Positions 16,969 through 25,619 of a stretch of DNA of 64,000 nucleotides are shown here, in pieces. The number at the start of each line of letters is the position of its first letter. The first letter of the stretch is position 1. Both the position numbers and the translations under genes were made by a program. Below the pieces are notes generated by a model, which had not been told where the DNA came from, did no database searches, and saw only the letters and a list, made by a program, of their open reading frames with translations. The DNA is taken from the NCBI GenBank assembly GCA_963775245.1, contig CAVZID010000040.1:372001-436000 (forward strand), read 5' to 3'. Source of the stretch: CAVSWT01 sp963775245. Its GTDB lineage: Bacteria; Bacteroidota; Ignavibacteria; Ignavibacteriales; Ignavibacteriaceae.

Positions 16969-19158
16969 ATGATAAAAATAACTTTAGTCTTATTTATAAT
17001 ATCGGCATTGTATTACAGCATAAATGCTCAAACTGCAGATTTCGATTATGGTGCTGATATATCGTTCATTCCTCAAATTGAAAACCTTGGAGGGAAATAT
17101 TACAATAACGGAAAAGAAACAGACCCTTTAAAAGTATTTAGAAAAAATGGATTTAATTATATTAGGCTTCGACTTTGGAATAATCCTAAAGATGGTTACT
17201 GCGGCTTATCAAGTACGCTTCAATTTGCTCAAAAGATAAAAGATCAAGGTTTCAAAATACTTTTGGATTTTCATTATTCAGATTGGTGGGCAGATCCGGC
17301 TAATCAGAAAAAACCAAAAGCATGGGAATCAATTTCTTATAATCAGCTTGTTGATAGTATATATGCTTACACTTTTAAGGTGATAAGAGATTTTGATTCA
17401 TTAAATGTATTGCCGGATATGGTTCAAATAGGTAATGAAATATCAGGAGGATTTCTTTGGCCGGATGGAGAGGTAAGAGACACATTCAACACCGACAAGC
17501 AATGGCAGCAATTTACAACCCTTTTAAAATCTGCAGAACAAGCTGTTAAAGATGCAGTGCCGGATAGTTCGATATCAATTATGATTCATATAGACTGGGG
17601 AGGAAATAATTCAGGCAGCAAATATTTTTACAACAAACTTGTTTCCTATCAAGTTCCTTTCGATGTTATTGGACTTTCATATTATCCATGGTGGCAAGGA
17701 ACATTTACACAATTGTCACAAAATCTAAATGACCTTTCATCAACTTTTAATAAGGATGTAATTGTTGTTGAAACTGCTTATCCATGGACATTACAATATT
17801 ATGACAATGTAAATAATATTGTGGGGAGTACTTCACAGCTCCATCAAAATTATCCTGCATCTGTAGATGGGCAATATAATTTTCTAAAAGATTTAATTCA
17901 GATTGTTAAAGATGTTCCTAATGGAAGGGGAAAGGGCTTATTTTATTGGGCACCGGAATATATTTCTGTTCAGCCAATTGGTTCCAATTGGGAGAATTTG
18001 ACTTTATTCGATTTCCAAGGAAATGTTCTTAATTCAATAAAGGCATTTAAAGAAATCGACTCAACAAAATTAAATCCTATTAATGTTACTTTTAGATTAA
18101 ATACTTCTACTAATTGGGATACGTTAACTTCTTCCGGGTTTGTCCAGCTTAGAGGAGAAGTTGTAAATGGGGATGATATTTTACCTGATAGTGAAGTAAT
18201 TTCCTGGAATAATGATTCTCAGATAACTTTTAAAAATGTTGAAGATGACTATTGGGAGAAAACAATTCAAGCTTTACCTGGCAGCGAAATTCATTATAAA
18301 TATTGGACTGGATATTCAATCGACTATCCAACTTTTACTAATTTAGGGTTGGAAGGTAAGATTCAACCTTACGATTCTTCTTCCGGAGATTTTAGAAAAT
18401 TTATTGCGGGACATAACGACACAGTTTTGCAGGTTGAATATTATAATTCATCCAACGAAAATAAAAATCAATTCTGGAAACCATTTGAACATAAAGATGA
18501 TTCAGTTGCTGTTTATTTTAGAGTAAATATGAGTCACGCAATGTCAAGTGGCAGATATAATCCGGAAGTTGATGGAGCAATTGGTGTAAGAGGAAACTCT
18601 TTAGATTCAATTCATATTTTATTTTGGGATAAATCAAATCTAATTCTGTCTAGAGAAGATTCAAGCTTAAATAGTTCATTTTGGTCAGGAGTGATTTACT
18701 ATCCTTTAACTGCATCCGGCAAAATTCAGGATTATAAAATTGTAATTGATAATGATTTAGAAATTGATAGCCTTAATTCACAAACATTCGTAGTCCCATC
18801 CTTCGACACAACATTAGGGTGGACATATTTTGATAGTTCAAAAGTTATAGCAACTTCAAATAAAGAAAATTCAAATCATCTGCAATTCAATCTTTATCAA
18901 AATTTTCCAAACCCATTTAATCCTATTACACGGATTAATTTTGAAATTGCTAAACAATCAGAGGTTAAAATAATAGTATATAATTTAATTGGGGAGCAAA
19001 TAAAAGTTTTAATTGATAATTTTCAAAAGCCCGGAAGTTACTTTGTCGATTGGGATGGAGTTGATTCAAATTCAAATAAAGTTTCCTCAGGTGTTTATCT
19101 AATTAGACTTTATGCCGATTCATATTCAAAAACAATAAAAACTGTGTTTTTGAAATAA
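16969..19158 (+). CDS. Secreted GH53 endo-beta-1,4-galactanase with T9SS sorting domain
   Basis: The protein has 729 residues with a signal peptide (1-20, INAQ). Residues 24-360 form a GH53 (beta/alpha)8 catalytic domain: YGADISFIPQIENLGGKYYN, YIRLRLWNNP and LLDFHYSDWWADP are typical. The acid/base is Glu157 in VQIGNEISGGFLWPDG and the nucleophile Glu268 in VIVVETAYPW. GH53 enzymes cut beta-1,4-galactan in type I arabinogalactan and pectin side chains. Two beta-sandwich domains follow (about 367-490 and 505-630), each starting with an FRLN or FRVN strand; they resemble starch-binding-like or carbohydrate-linked modules, function uncertain. A type A sorting domain closes the protein (QNFPNPFNPITRINF ... 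KTVFLK). It should act at or outside the cell surface on plant polysaccharide. It appears monocistronic. Confidence 0.9.
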   Translation: MIKITLVLFIISALYYSINAQTADFDYGADISFIPQIENLGGKYYNNGKETDPLKVFRKNGFNYIRLRLWNNPKDGYCGLSSTLQFAQKIKDQGFKILLDFHYSDWWADPANQKKPKAWESISYNQLVDSIYAYTFKVIRDFDSLNVLPDMVQIGNEISGGFLWPDGEVRDTFNTDKQWQQFTTLLKSAEQAVKDAVPDSSISIMIHIDWGGNNSGSKYFYNKLVSYQVPFDVIGLSYYPWWQGTFTQLSQNLNDLSSTFNKDVIVVETAYPWTLQYYDNVNNIVGSTSQLHQNYPASVDGQYNFLKDLIQIVKDVPNGRGKGLFYWAPEYISVQPIGSNWENLTLFDFQGNVLNSIKAFKEIDSTKLNPINVTFRLNTSTNWDTLTSSGFVQLRGEVVNGDDILPDSEVISWNNDSQITFKNVEDDYWEKTIQALPGSEIHYKYWTGYSIDYPTFTNLGLEGKIQPYDSSSGDFRKFIAGHNDTVLQVEYYNSSNENKNQFWKPFEHKDDSVAVYFRVNMSHAMSSGRYNPEVDGAIGVRGNSLDSIHILFWDKSNLILSREDSSLNSSFWSGVIYYPLTASGKIQDYKIVIDNDLEIDSLNSQTFVVPSFDTTLGWTYFDSSKVIATSNKENSNHLQFNLYQNFPNPFNPITRINFEIAKQSEVKIIVYNLIGEQIKVLIDNFQKPGSYFVDWDGVDSNSNKVSSGVYLIRLYADSYSKTIKTVFLK

Positions 19159-19281
19159 AACCATTGCAGATAATTTAGAATTGAATAAAAATTGTATTAT
19201 TTATATTTTTGATGAAAATTTACTTGAAATATTTTCTTATATTCACGGCGATATTTTTTAATGATTTATAAAGGGATAAAA

Positions 19282-20019
19282 ATGAAAATAAAAATTGTTT
19301 TGGCTTCGATAATTGCAATGTTTATATTAAGCTCGTGCAGTAAGCAAGCAAAAGAAGTTGATACCGATAAGGTTAACCAGACAAATCAGGCTGCACAGCC
19401 TAATCAAGTTAATCCAAATGCAATGGCAGCCACAGAGCATAAAGCAGTTGTTGAAGAAGTACTAAATGCAAAAAATTATACTTATTTGAAGGTTAAGGAA
19501 AACGATAAAGATTATTGGATGGCAATAACTAAACGTCCAATTAAAAAGGGAGAGACAATCTATTTTGATAAAGCTATGGAAATGAAAAATTTTAAAAGCT
19601 CTGATTTAAATAGAACGTTTGAATCGGTTTTATTTGTACAAGATATCAGCACTCAGCCATCAGCAGCACAATCAAGTGAAGCAAAGGCTAACAAACCTGT
19701 TATTGTTAAAGAAGATGTTTCAGTAAAACCTGTTGAAGGCGGAATAACTATTGCAAAATTATATGCAAATAAAAAATCTTACGAAAACAAAATTGTTAAG
19801 ATTAGAGGCAAAGTAACAAAATATAATGCCGGCATTATGAATAAAAATTGGGCTCACATACAAGATGGCACAAGTAATGGAGATAATTTTGATTTGACTG
19901 TTACAACTCAAAAAGATGTTAAAGTAGGTGATGTGGTTACATTTGAAGGTAAAATTGCATTGAATAAAGATTTCGGTTATGGATATTCATATGATGTTAT
20001 GATGGAAGATGCAAAATAA
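19282..20019 (+). CDS. Lipoprotein with NrfJ-like region and OB-fold domain
   Basis: The likely start is ATG 19282, preceded by AAAGGGAT; the upstream in-frame ATG 19261 would add seven residues and spoil the signal. The product is then 245 residues with a lipoprotein signal (MKIKIVLASIIAMFILSSC). A middle segment (AKNYTYLKVKENDKDYWMAI ... NFKSSDLNRTFESVLFVQD) resembles small periplasmic proteins described as NrfJ-related. The C-terminal 90 residues (IRGKVTKYNAGIMNKNWAHI ... GDVVTFEGKIALNKDFGYGY) look like an OB-fold. Both parts are known as small beta-barrel modules without a defined substrate. It should sit in the periplasm, membrane-anchored. A perfect terminator follows 21 bp after the stop, so it is the end of a transcript. 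Confidence 0.75.
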   Translation: MKIKIVLASIIAMFILSSCSKQAKEVDTDKVNQTNQAAQPNQVNPNAMAATEHKAVVEEVLNAKNYTYLKVKENDKDYWMAITKRPIKKGETIYFDKAMEMKNFKSSDLNRTFESVLFVQDISTQPSAAQSSEAKANKPVIVKEDVSVKPVEGGITIAKLYANKKSYENKIVKIRGKVTKYNAGIMNKNWAHIQDGTSNGDNFDLTVTTQKDVKVGDVVTFEGKIALNKDFGYGYSYDVMMEDAK

Positions 20020-20040
20020 AATAAAACTAATTTGAAATTT

Positions 20041-20080
20041 ATAAACCCGGTTTCTTGGAGAAACCGGGTTTATTTTTTTT
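20041..20080 (+). terminator. Strong Rho-independent terminator
   Basis: A perfect 15-bp stem (20041-20055 with 20059-20073, core AAACCCGGTTTCT) with a 3-base loop is followed by seven T residues (20074-20080). It terminates the lipoprotein gene ending at 20019. On the minus strand it may also help end the GT4 gene whose stop is at 20093, although the T run is weaker in that direction. Confidence 0.95.
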
Positions 20081-20092
20081 GTAACCAAATTA

Positions 20093-21259
20093 TTAAGCTG
20101 CTAAAGTAGGCTGTGCTTTTCGTTTTCCATAATTCAATATTGCTTCAAAATAGCTTTCATATAATTGAGTAAACTTATTTTCCCAGCTTTGTTCTTTTGC
20201 ATATTTAATTCCGGCAATTGACATTTGCTTTCGTAATTCATCATTATCAAGTAAATAAATAATCTTTTCAGAAAAATCATTTGCATCTTTTGGATTGCAA
20301 ATTAATCCATTAACATTTTCATTAATAGAGCCATAAGTCCCACCCATTCTTGCACACACAGGCGAAATACCACTAGCCATTGCTTCTATAATTACATTGC
20401 CGAAAGTCTCGGTAGTCGAAGGAAAAACAAATACATCACTTGAAGCAAATATTGTTGATAAATTCTTTCCAGATCGATAACCTAAAAATATTGCTTTAGG
20501 CATTAACTCTTCAAGTTCGCTTCTAATCGGGCCATCACCCGCTAAAACAAAAACAGTATCATTTCTATTAGACATTATTTGAGAATAAATATCAGTAAAT
20601 GTTTTTAAATCTTTTTCCCAAACTAATCTTCCGACATAAAGAATAACTTTTTTATCTTTGATACCTAATGAAGTTTTCCACTCATCTGACTTAAAAGAAG
20701 GATTGAAAATTTTTGTATCAACACCGTGAGATAAATATTCGGCAGTAGTAAATCCATGGTTATGAAGTTCCTCTAATATAGGCAATGAAGGAACAAAAAC
20801 TTTTTCACATCTATTATACAATTTTCTTAAATAGCTCCACGACAAAGCTTCAAGCTGACTTATCTTGTAATATTTAGCATAGCTGGGAAAGTGAGTATGA
20901 TAAGTTGCAACGACAGGTATTTGAAATTTTTCTCCAAACTTAACGGCTGCAAATCCTAAAGAACATGGAGAATTTATATGAATAATGTCAGGTTCAAATT
21001 CTAAAATTTCTTCCTGGAAGTTTTTATATCCCGGTAAAGCAAATTTGTATTCTTTATATAAAGGGAATTGCACTGAAGGAACTCGTAAATATTTAGTGGT
21101 TTGTTCTTCGCCGTTAGGAACTATTGCAGTGACGAACATATTATCGATTTCGTTACTGTTAAGCCAGTCAAGCAGTTTGAATAAAACGCGCGTCACTCCG
21201 TCTTGTCCGGGTTTCATTGTGCCAGCGAAATAAGCTACCTTTAGTTTTCTCATATTCAC
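20093..21259 (-). CDS. Family 4 glycosyltransferase, glycolipid mannosyl- or sulfoquinovosyl-transferase-like
   Basis: This 388-residue GT-B enzyme has an N-terminal acceptor half (AYFAGTMKPGQDGVTRVLFK, INSPCSLGFAAV, VVATYHTHFPSYAKYY). The donor half contains ILYVGRLVWEKDLKTF, VFVLAGDGP and the E-X7-E pair in TETFGNVIIEAM. The TYHTHFPSY region is shared with GT4 enzymes that glycosylate diacylglycerol-type lipids (MgtA-like mannosyltransferases and SQDG synthases), so a membrane glycolipid acceptor is a reasonable inference; the donor sugar is not determined. There is no signal peptide, so it acts at the cytoplasmic membrane face. It is divergent from the six-hairpin glycosidase gene at 21511 across a 250-bp control region. 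The Pho-like repeats there are oriented toward the other gene. Confidence 0.85.
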   Translation of the reverse strand: MNMRKLKVAYFAGTMKPGQDGVTRVLFKLLDWLNSNEIDNMFVTAIVPNGEEQTTKYLRVPSVQFPLYKEYKFALPGYKNFQEEILEFEPDIIHINSPCSLGFAAVKFGEKFQIPVVATYHTHFPSYAKYYKISQLEALSWSYLRKLYNRCEKVFVPSLPILEELHNHGFTTAEYLSHGVDTKIFNPSFKSDEWKTSLGIKDKKVILYVGRLVWEKDLKTFTDIYSQIMSNRNDTVFVLAGDGPIRSELEELMPKAIFLGYRSGKNLSTIFASSDVFVFPSTTETFGNVIIEAMASGISPVCARMGGTYGSINENVNGLICNPKDANDFSEKIIYLLDNDELRKQMSIAGIKYAKEQSWENKFTQLYESYFEAILNYGKRKAQPTLAA

Positions 21260-21405
21260 TCTATTTTTTTATGTTATGATTAGTTGAATGTTTTCTTTTG
21301 GAAAAAAGAAATTCAAATAAAAATACGAGCGTACACAAAATGTAAAACGGTGCTGCAATCATGACTTTGCCTTTCTTGATTCTCGCAAGCAACATACTTT
21401 AGACG

Positions 21406-21444
21406 TTTTACCCCAATATTAAGTTTCTGTTAAATTTTTGTTAA
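21406..21444 (+). promoter_or_regulatory. Pho-box-like array of four 11-bp-spaced repeats
   Basis: Four 6-bp units start at 21406, 21417, 21428 and 21439: TTTTAC, TATTAA, TGTTAA, TGTTAA. Each is separated by exactly 5 bp. On the opposite strand the last two read TTAACA-N5-TTAACA, which matches the known PhoP-type direct-repeat format. The array ends 66 bp before ATG 21511, with an AT-rich candidate -10 about 6-10 bp after it. A second array of the same type and orientation precedes the 24973 gene. Confidence 0.5.
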
Positions 21445-21510
21445 GAATGAAGTTTTATTGTTAGTCACTTCTGTAATTAAGATATTTAGAAGTAAAAATT
21501 TAAGGTAATA

Positions 21511-23859
21511 ATGAATCTTTTAAATATTTTTGACCGATTATTGAAATTTATAAATGTCCCGCCGTTAGCTATTAAAATGTTTAAGCTGTCAAATGAAATC
21601 AGTGGAATAAGTAAAAATTCTCTTCCTACAGAATTAATTCCATTAAACAGTATTGAACTTTCAAGGGGGTTATTGAACTTCACAATGATTCAAAACAAAG
21701 CTGGTTGGAAACTGCCGTATTGGATGGTTCAGCAATATAATCCAAACAGCAAATCATTTATACCGCGTTCGCATTTAGGTTTATCAATTAATATCACTCA
21801 TAGAAACTGGACGGCCGTTGGAAATCTAAAATGTGATGTTGAGCCTGTAATTGATGAGAGAGGAACAGCAACACCTTTTAGAAATGGATGGTCAATTGAA
21901 TTCTGGATAAAGAAAGGCGATTCCCTTTTTATTCCTTCTTATCAAGAATCTGCGGAACAAAATTTAGTTAATGATTTCCCTATTGTTAAAACTAAATTTA
22001 ATACAGAAGATTTTACTTATGAAATAACTTCTTATGTCTCCGATTTTAATTTTATTCATGAGGCTGAAATAACAAACAACAAAGAAGAATCTATTGAGTT
22101 AGATTTAATTGCCGCAATTAGGCCATTTAATATTGAGGGGATTAGTCCTATTGAGAAAATCCGATATAATAAAGAATACAATACTGTTTTAATTAATGAA
22201 AAAGGAAAATTAATTTTTAGTGAAACTCCTTTTAAAACAATTCTTTCAGATTACATAAAAGGAGATTGTGCAAATCTATTGGATGATAGTGCCGATGAAA
22301 TAGAAGAAATTAGTTGTGATTATGGTTTTGCAAGTATGGCTGCAATTTTTCAAAAGAAAATAGAAGCAAAAAGTTATATAAAATTAAATTGTGCAATTCC
22401 ATTAAATGATAATCATGTTAAAATCAAAGAATTAAAAACTCCTCAAAATGTTATTGAGGAATGGAAAGAAATGTTAAAAGAAAAAACAAAAATTGTAACA
22501 CCTGAGAAAAAATTAAATTCTCTTATTAAATCTTCTTTAAGTTCACTTATTCTTTTATGTGATGAAAATATTATAACTCCGGGGCCGACTGTTTACCATC
22601 AGTTTTGGTTTAGGGATGCCGCATATCAATTAAATGCTTTGGATAAATTTGGCTTTCATGATGCAGTTAAAAAAATTGTTACAAATTTTCCCTCATACCA
22701 AAAAAAGGAAGGTTACTTTCAATCGCAGAAAGGGGAGTGGGATTCAAATGGGCAGGCAATGTGGACAGCGGTGCAGCATTATCTACTTAGTAATGACATA
22801 GTAATAGTTGAAAAACAATATGATAAACTATTAAAAGGATTGAAATGGATTGAAAGCAAGAGAGTTATGGAGAAGAACTTTGCAGAAGATTATTTCTATG
22901 GATTACTACCAAAAGGAATCAGTGCCGAACATTTGGGACTTTCAGACTATTACTATTGGGACAACTTTTGGAGTCTGGCTGGAATAAAGTCTTTATTGTT
23001 TGTCAGTCAAATACTAAATAAAAATACAATTGTAAACTATATATTAAAATTCTTACGGGAATATGAGAATGTTGTTTTAAAAAGTATAAAAGAAAGTTCG
23101 TCAAAGAATCAAAATAATGTTGTACCCGCTGCGCCAAGCAGAATGCCTGATTGTGGAATGATTGGCTCAATCTCAGCTTTATATCCTTTGAAGTTGTTTC
23201 CAAAAGAAAATGAATTGTTTGAAAAAAGTCTCGAGTATATGCATAAAAATTTCTTTCATAAAAAACTTTTCTTTCAGCAGATAATTCATTCAGGTGGTAA
23301 TCCTTATATAACAATTCAAATTGCACATTCATTTTTATTTACCGGGGAAAGAGATAAATGTTTTAAAATATTTTCCGATGTAATGGATTATGCAACATCA
23401 ACAAATAATTACCCTGAAGCAATTCATCCATTTACAAACGGCGGTGTAATGGGAGATGGACACCATGGCTGGGCATCAGCAGAAGTTTTACTACTCGCAA
23501 GAGATTTATTCGTTTATGAAGAATATTATTATTTAAATGATTTAATAGAAATTAATTTACTCAGAGGGATTCCTCAAAATTGGTTTAAATCAAACCAGAA
23601 ATTCAAAATTGAAAATGCCCCTCTTTTATGTGGAAAGATTTCTATCTTTGTTCAGATTGAAGGCGAAATTATAAAAATTACAATTGATTATGTTTCAAAT
23701 AAAATTTACAAAGAAGAGATGTTTAAAATCTTTTTGCCGTTTAAAGTTGAATATGATAAACAAAAATATAAAGACTTAATTAAGTACGAAGAAAAAAATG
23801 AAAGTATAATTACAGTAAATAAAATTTCAGGTGAGTTTAATTTTCGGAAATTTAATTGA
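21511..23859 (+). CDS. Cytoplasmic six-hairpin (alpha/alpha)6 glycosidase, debranching-enzyme-like
   Basis: This 782-residue protein has no signal peptide or membrane helix. Residues 1-330 are beta-rich, as in the N-terminal domain of glycogen-debranching and related enzymes. Residues about 345-680 form an (alpha/alpha)6 barrel: GPTVYHQFWFRDAAYQLNAL, then GEWDSNGQAMWTAVQHYLL and YYYWDNFWSLAG. The FRDAAY and DSNGQA segments hold the acidic residues that would be catalytic candidates. GGVMGDGHHGWASAEVLLLA lies at the end of the barrel. The fold is shared by GH15, GH63, GH78 and GH133, and the exact activity is not resolvable; a role in breaking down an intracellular glucan or glycan is inference. 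AAGGT precedes the start. Its promoter carries the Pho-box-like array. It diverges from a GT4 glycosyltransferase. Confidence 0.75.
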   Translation: MNLLNIFDRLLKFINVPPLAIKMFKLSNEISGISKNSLPTELIPLNSIELSRGLLNFTMIQNKAGWKLPYWMVQQYNPNSKSFIPRSHLGLSINITHRNWTAVGNLKCDVEPVIDERGTATPFRNGWSIEFWIKKGDSLFIPSYQESAEQNLVNDFPIVKTKFNTEDFTYEITSYVSDFNFIHEAEITNNKEESIELDLIAAIRPFNIEGISPIEKIRYNKEYNTVLINEKGKLIFSETPFKTILSDYIKGDCANLLDDSADEIEEISCDYGFASMAAIFQKKIEAKSYIKLNCAIPLNDNHVKIKELKTPQNVIEEWKEMLKEKTKIVTPEKKLNSLIKSSLSSLILLCDENIITPGPTVYHQFWFRDAAYQLNALDKFGFHDAVKKIVTNFPSYQKKEGYFQSQKGEWDSNGQAMWTAVQHYLLSNDIVIVEKQYDKLLKGLKWIESKRVMEKNFAEDYFYGLLPKGISAEHLGLSDYYYWDNFWSLAGIKSLLFVSQILNKNTIVNYILKFLREYENVVLKSIKESSSKNQNNVVPAAPSRMPDCGMIGSISALYPLKLFPKENELFEKSLEYMHKNFFHKKLFFQQIIHSGGNPYITIQIAHSFLFTGERDKCFKIFSDVMDYATSTNNYPEAIHPFTNGGVMGDGHHGWASAEVLLLARDLFVYEEYYYLNDLIEINLLRGIPQNWFKSNQKFKIENAPLLCGKISIFVQIEGEIIKITIDYVSNKIYKEEMFKIFLPFKVEYDKQKYKDLIKYEEKNESIITVNKISGEFNFRKFN

Positions 23860-23960
23860 ACATTAAAATATTAAAATAAACCCTTCCGCCAGAGAATGTT
23901 GCTGAAGTCTTAATTTGTCAGATTAAGCTAGTCAAAGACTGGAATATCAAAATAAATTCA

Positions 23961-23981
23961 CACTTCGACAAGCTCAGAGTG
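23961..23981 (+). repeat. Short CTTCGACAAGCTCAG-type intergenic repeat
   Basis: CACTTCGACAAGCTCAGAGTG lies between the convergent genes ending at 23859 and 24047. I recognise the CTTCGACAAGCTCAG core as a motif found between genes in many unrelated bacterial genomes. Only one copy was noticed in this window. The ends (CACT ... AGTG) can pair. Confidence 0.4.
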
Positions 23982-24046
23982 GCAGTAAAATTAGTTCTTC
24001 AACGCTCTTTATCAGTAAGGCAGGTATTGAATGAATTATCTTAAGG

Positions 24047-24973
24047 TTAGTTAGAAAATATTTTCTCTTCTAATTTTTTAATCTCATTGTCTTCAATAAA
24101 TGGAATTTGATAAGAAGGATTTAATTTCCTAAAATCTATTGTAAATGGCTTTGTATTGGTATCGATAAGATATAGTCTGATTTCATTTTTAATTTCGCCT
24201 TTAAAGCTCCCGCCGCTGTTAACAAACTTAATACTTTTTCTATGATACTCGCTGCATTCATGATAATGTCCGTGTAATACAACATCAATATTATACTCAT
24301 TGAAAAGATTAAATAATCTTTTTTTGCCGTTAAGCTTCATAGTTCTTTTTTCAATCTTCTGCCAAAGAACTCCGGATTTTTCTTTATTTACTTTTATCTT
24401 GTTGAAATGGTGATGAATCAATATAATCTTATTTTTAATTGAAGGATTCGCCTCTAATATTTTTGTAACTTCATCAAACTGTTTATCATCAACAATCCCA
24501 TTTGAAGCAAAAGGATTATTGAAGTTAGAAAAGGGGGCAATCGAGTTCATGCCTACTAGCAACGTATCATCAAGTATTTTAGCATATGGAAAAATATTTT
24601 CACTTATATAACTGCAGCCTTCAAAACACTCTTTATAGTAATTGTAAAAATCATTCACCTTCTTTTGGTAATCAGTGTTTTTACATTTAGTATTGAAATT
24701 AAAAATATCCTCGGCAGTTTGAACACCTCCAAAAATATCATGGTTTCCAATTACAAGCGAAAGCCTGTCGCTTCTTAAAATCCCGAATTCATTAAATACA
24801 TTTCTAATGGTAATAAAATCATCGTGTTCAGCGTTATCTGTTAAATCCCCAGTAAGAATTATATGGTCAACATGAGAACTTATTAAATAATCCAAAGCAT
24901 ATTTTAAGCTGCTAATGTTATTATTCTTGAAAAATGAAGTAAAATGTAAATCTGAAATATGTCCTAAAAGCAT
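24047..24973 (-). CDS. Calcineurin-like metallophosphoesterase
   Basis: This 308-residue protein has the complete set of metal-binding motifs in order: GHISDLHF (D-X-H) at the start, ILTGDLTDNAEHDD, VIGNHD, ILIHHHFN, and VVLHGHYHE. Two metal ions would be bound, with His in GNHD as the proton donor. Family members hydrolyse phosphodiesters or monoesters such as cyclic nucleotides, phospholipid headgroups or nucleotides; the substrate is not predictable here. There is no signal peptide, so it is cytoplasmic. The promoter carries four Pho-box-like repeats, which would fit a phosphate-scavenging role. It is convergent with the glycosidase gene. Confidence 0.88.
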   Translation of the reverse strand: MLLGHISDLHFTSFFKNNNISSLKYALDYLISSHVDHIILTGDLTDNAEHDDFITIRNVFNEFGILRSDRLSLVIGNHDIFGGVQTAEDIFNFNTKCKNTDYQKKVNDFYNYYKECFEGCSYISENIFPYAKILDDTLLVGMNSIAPFSNFNNPFASNGIVDDKQFDEVTKILEANPSIKNKIILIHHHFNKIKVNKEKSGVLWQKIEKRTMKLNGKKRLFNLFNEYNIDVVLHGHYHECSEYHRKSIKFVNSGGSFKGEIKNEIRLYLIDTNTKPFTIDFRKLNPSYQIPFIEDNEIKKLEEKIFSN

Positions 24974-25019
24974 TTTTTCTTTCTTTTATTTTTTATAGTG
25001 AAAATATATTATTTGCTTA

Positions 25020-25058
25020 TTAACAAACGTTTAAGAAAGTATTACCAAAATGTTATCA
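25020..25058 (-). promoter_or_regulatory. Pho-box-like array of four 11-bp-spaced repeats
   Basis: Read on the plus strand, the units are TTAACA (25020), TTAAGA (25031), TTACCA (25042) and TTATCA (25053), each separated by exactly 5 bp. Read toward the metallophosphoesterase gene they are T-N-N-TAA units, the same orientation as the array at 21406-21444. The array ends 46 bp before the start codon at 24973, and a TAATAT candidate -10 lies 8 bp after it. Direct repeats with an 11-bp period upstream of the -10 are the hallmark of PhoB/PhoP sites. Identification rests on spacing and sequence only. Confidence 0.55.
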
Positions 25059-25162
25059 AATTGGATTGTTTTGAAGGAGGGGGAAAAATTTAACACAAAA
25101 AAAATTTGACAATTATTCCTGAAATAATAATTTTAAAATTGTCATTTTAATAAATCAAATCG

Positions 25163-25372
25163 ATGGACCAAAAGATAAAAATTCAAAATTTTGATGAATT
25201 AGTAAAAAAGAATTACCTCTATTTTGAAGCACTTCACCGCTCATATTCTAAAAACAAAAGCATAGATGATGCAGATATAAATAAGGAATTCAATAGCTTG
25301 CTGGATAAATTTTCAAGAGAGCTTGATACGACTAATACTTCCAAAATTAATAGCAGCTCAATTTCAAAATAA
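25163..25372 (+). CDS. Small hydrophilic protein, unknown
   Basis: This 69-residue frame encodes a charged, predicted helical protein (KIQNFDELVKKNYLYFEALH, later NKEFNSLLDKFSRELD) with a Ser/Asn-rich tail. It has no signal peptide or recognisable family. No clear ribosome binding site precedes ATG 25163. It is supported by coding-like composition and by a hairpin after the stop. It is divergent from the metallophosphoesterase gene and could share its control region. Confidence 0.45.
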   Translation: MDQKIKIQNFDELVKKNYLYFEALHRSYSKNKSIDDADINKEFNSLLDKFSRELDTTNTSKINSSSISK

Positions 25373-25400
25373 GCTGCTTAAAACAAATCTATTTTTGTAA

Positions 25401-25435
25401 AACTTCTTATAAAAATTAAATTTTATTTAGAAGTT
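25401..25435. terminator. AT-rich hairpin between convergent small genes
   Basis: AACTTCT (25401-25407) pairs with AGAAGTT (25429-25435), and the enclosed ATAAAAATT / AATTTTAT can extend the stem. It lies between the stop at 25372 (plus) and the stop at 25446 (minus). It has few GC pairs, so the strength is uncertain. Confidence 0.45.
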
Positions 25436-25445
25436 AAAATCATTT

Positions 25446-25619
25446 TTAAAATTCTTTTTCTTCAACATAAGATAGTTTTGCAAGAATAAAGAGTGGAATA
25501 AACCAAAATATAAATCCAAGTATAAACCAATTCTCAGCAAGCCGATTTTTCTTTCTTGCATTAAAAGAACATAGAACTGCAAAAATACTTCCAATAAGCG
25601 CAAACCAAAGTGTGAACAT
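25446..25619 (-). CDS. 57-residue two-helix membrane protein
   Basis: ATG at 25617-25619 (minus) opens a 57-codon frame ending TAA at 25446-25448. The product has two hydrophobic helices, residues 2-18 (FTLWFALIGSIFAVLCS) and 31-47 (WFILGFIFWFIPLFILA). They are separated by a basic loop (NARKKNRLAEN) and followed by a short charged tail, giving a plausible hairpin topology. AAGGGA precedes the start at normal spacing. I recognise no family with confidence; it recalls short predicted membrane proteins of the superinfection-immunity or phospholipase D N-terminal kind only in layout. An inverted repeat lies just upstream. Confidence 0.6.
   Translation of the reverse strand: MFTLWFALIGSIFAVLCSFNARKKNRLAENWFILGFIFWFIPLFILAKLSYVEEKEF

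Noticed and set aside
25074..25081. GAAGGAGGG on the plus strand between the metallophosphoesterase and the small protein at 25163
   Set aside because: The next start codon in range is absent; 25163 is more than 80 bp away.
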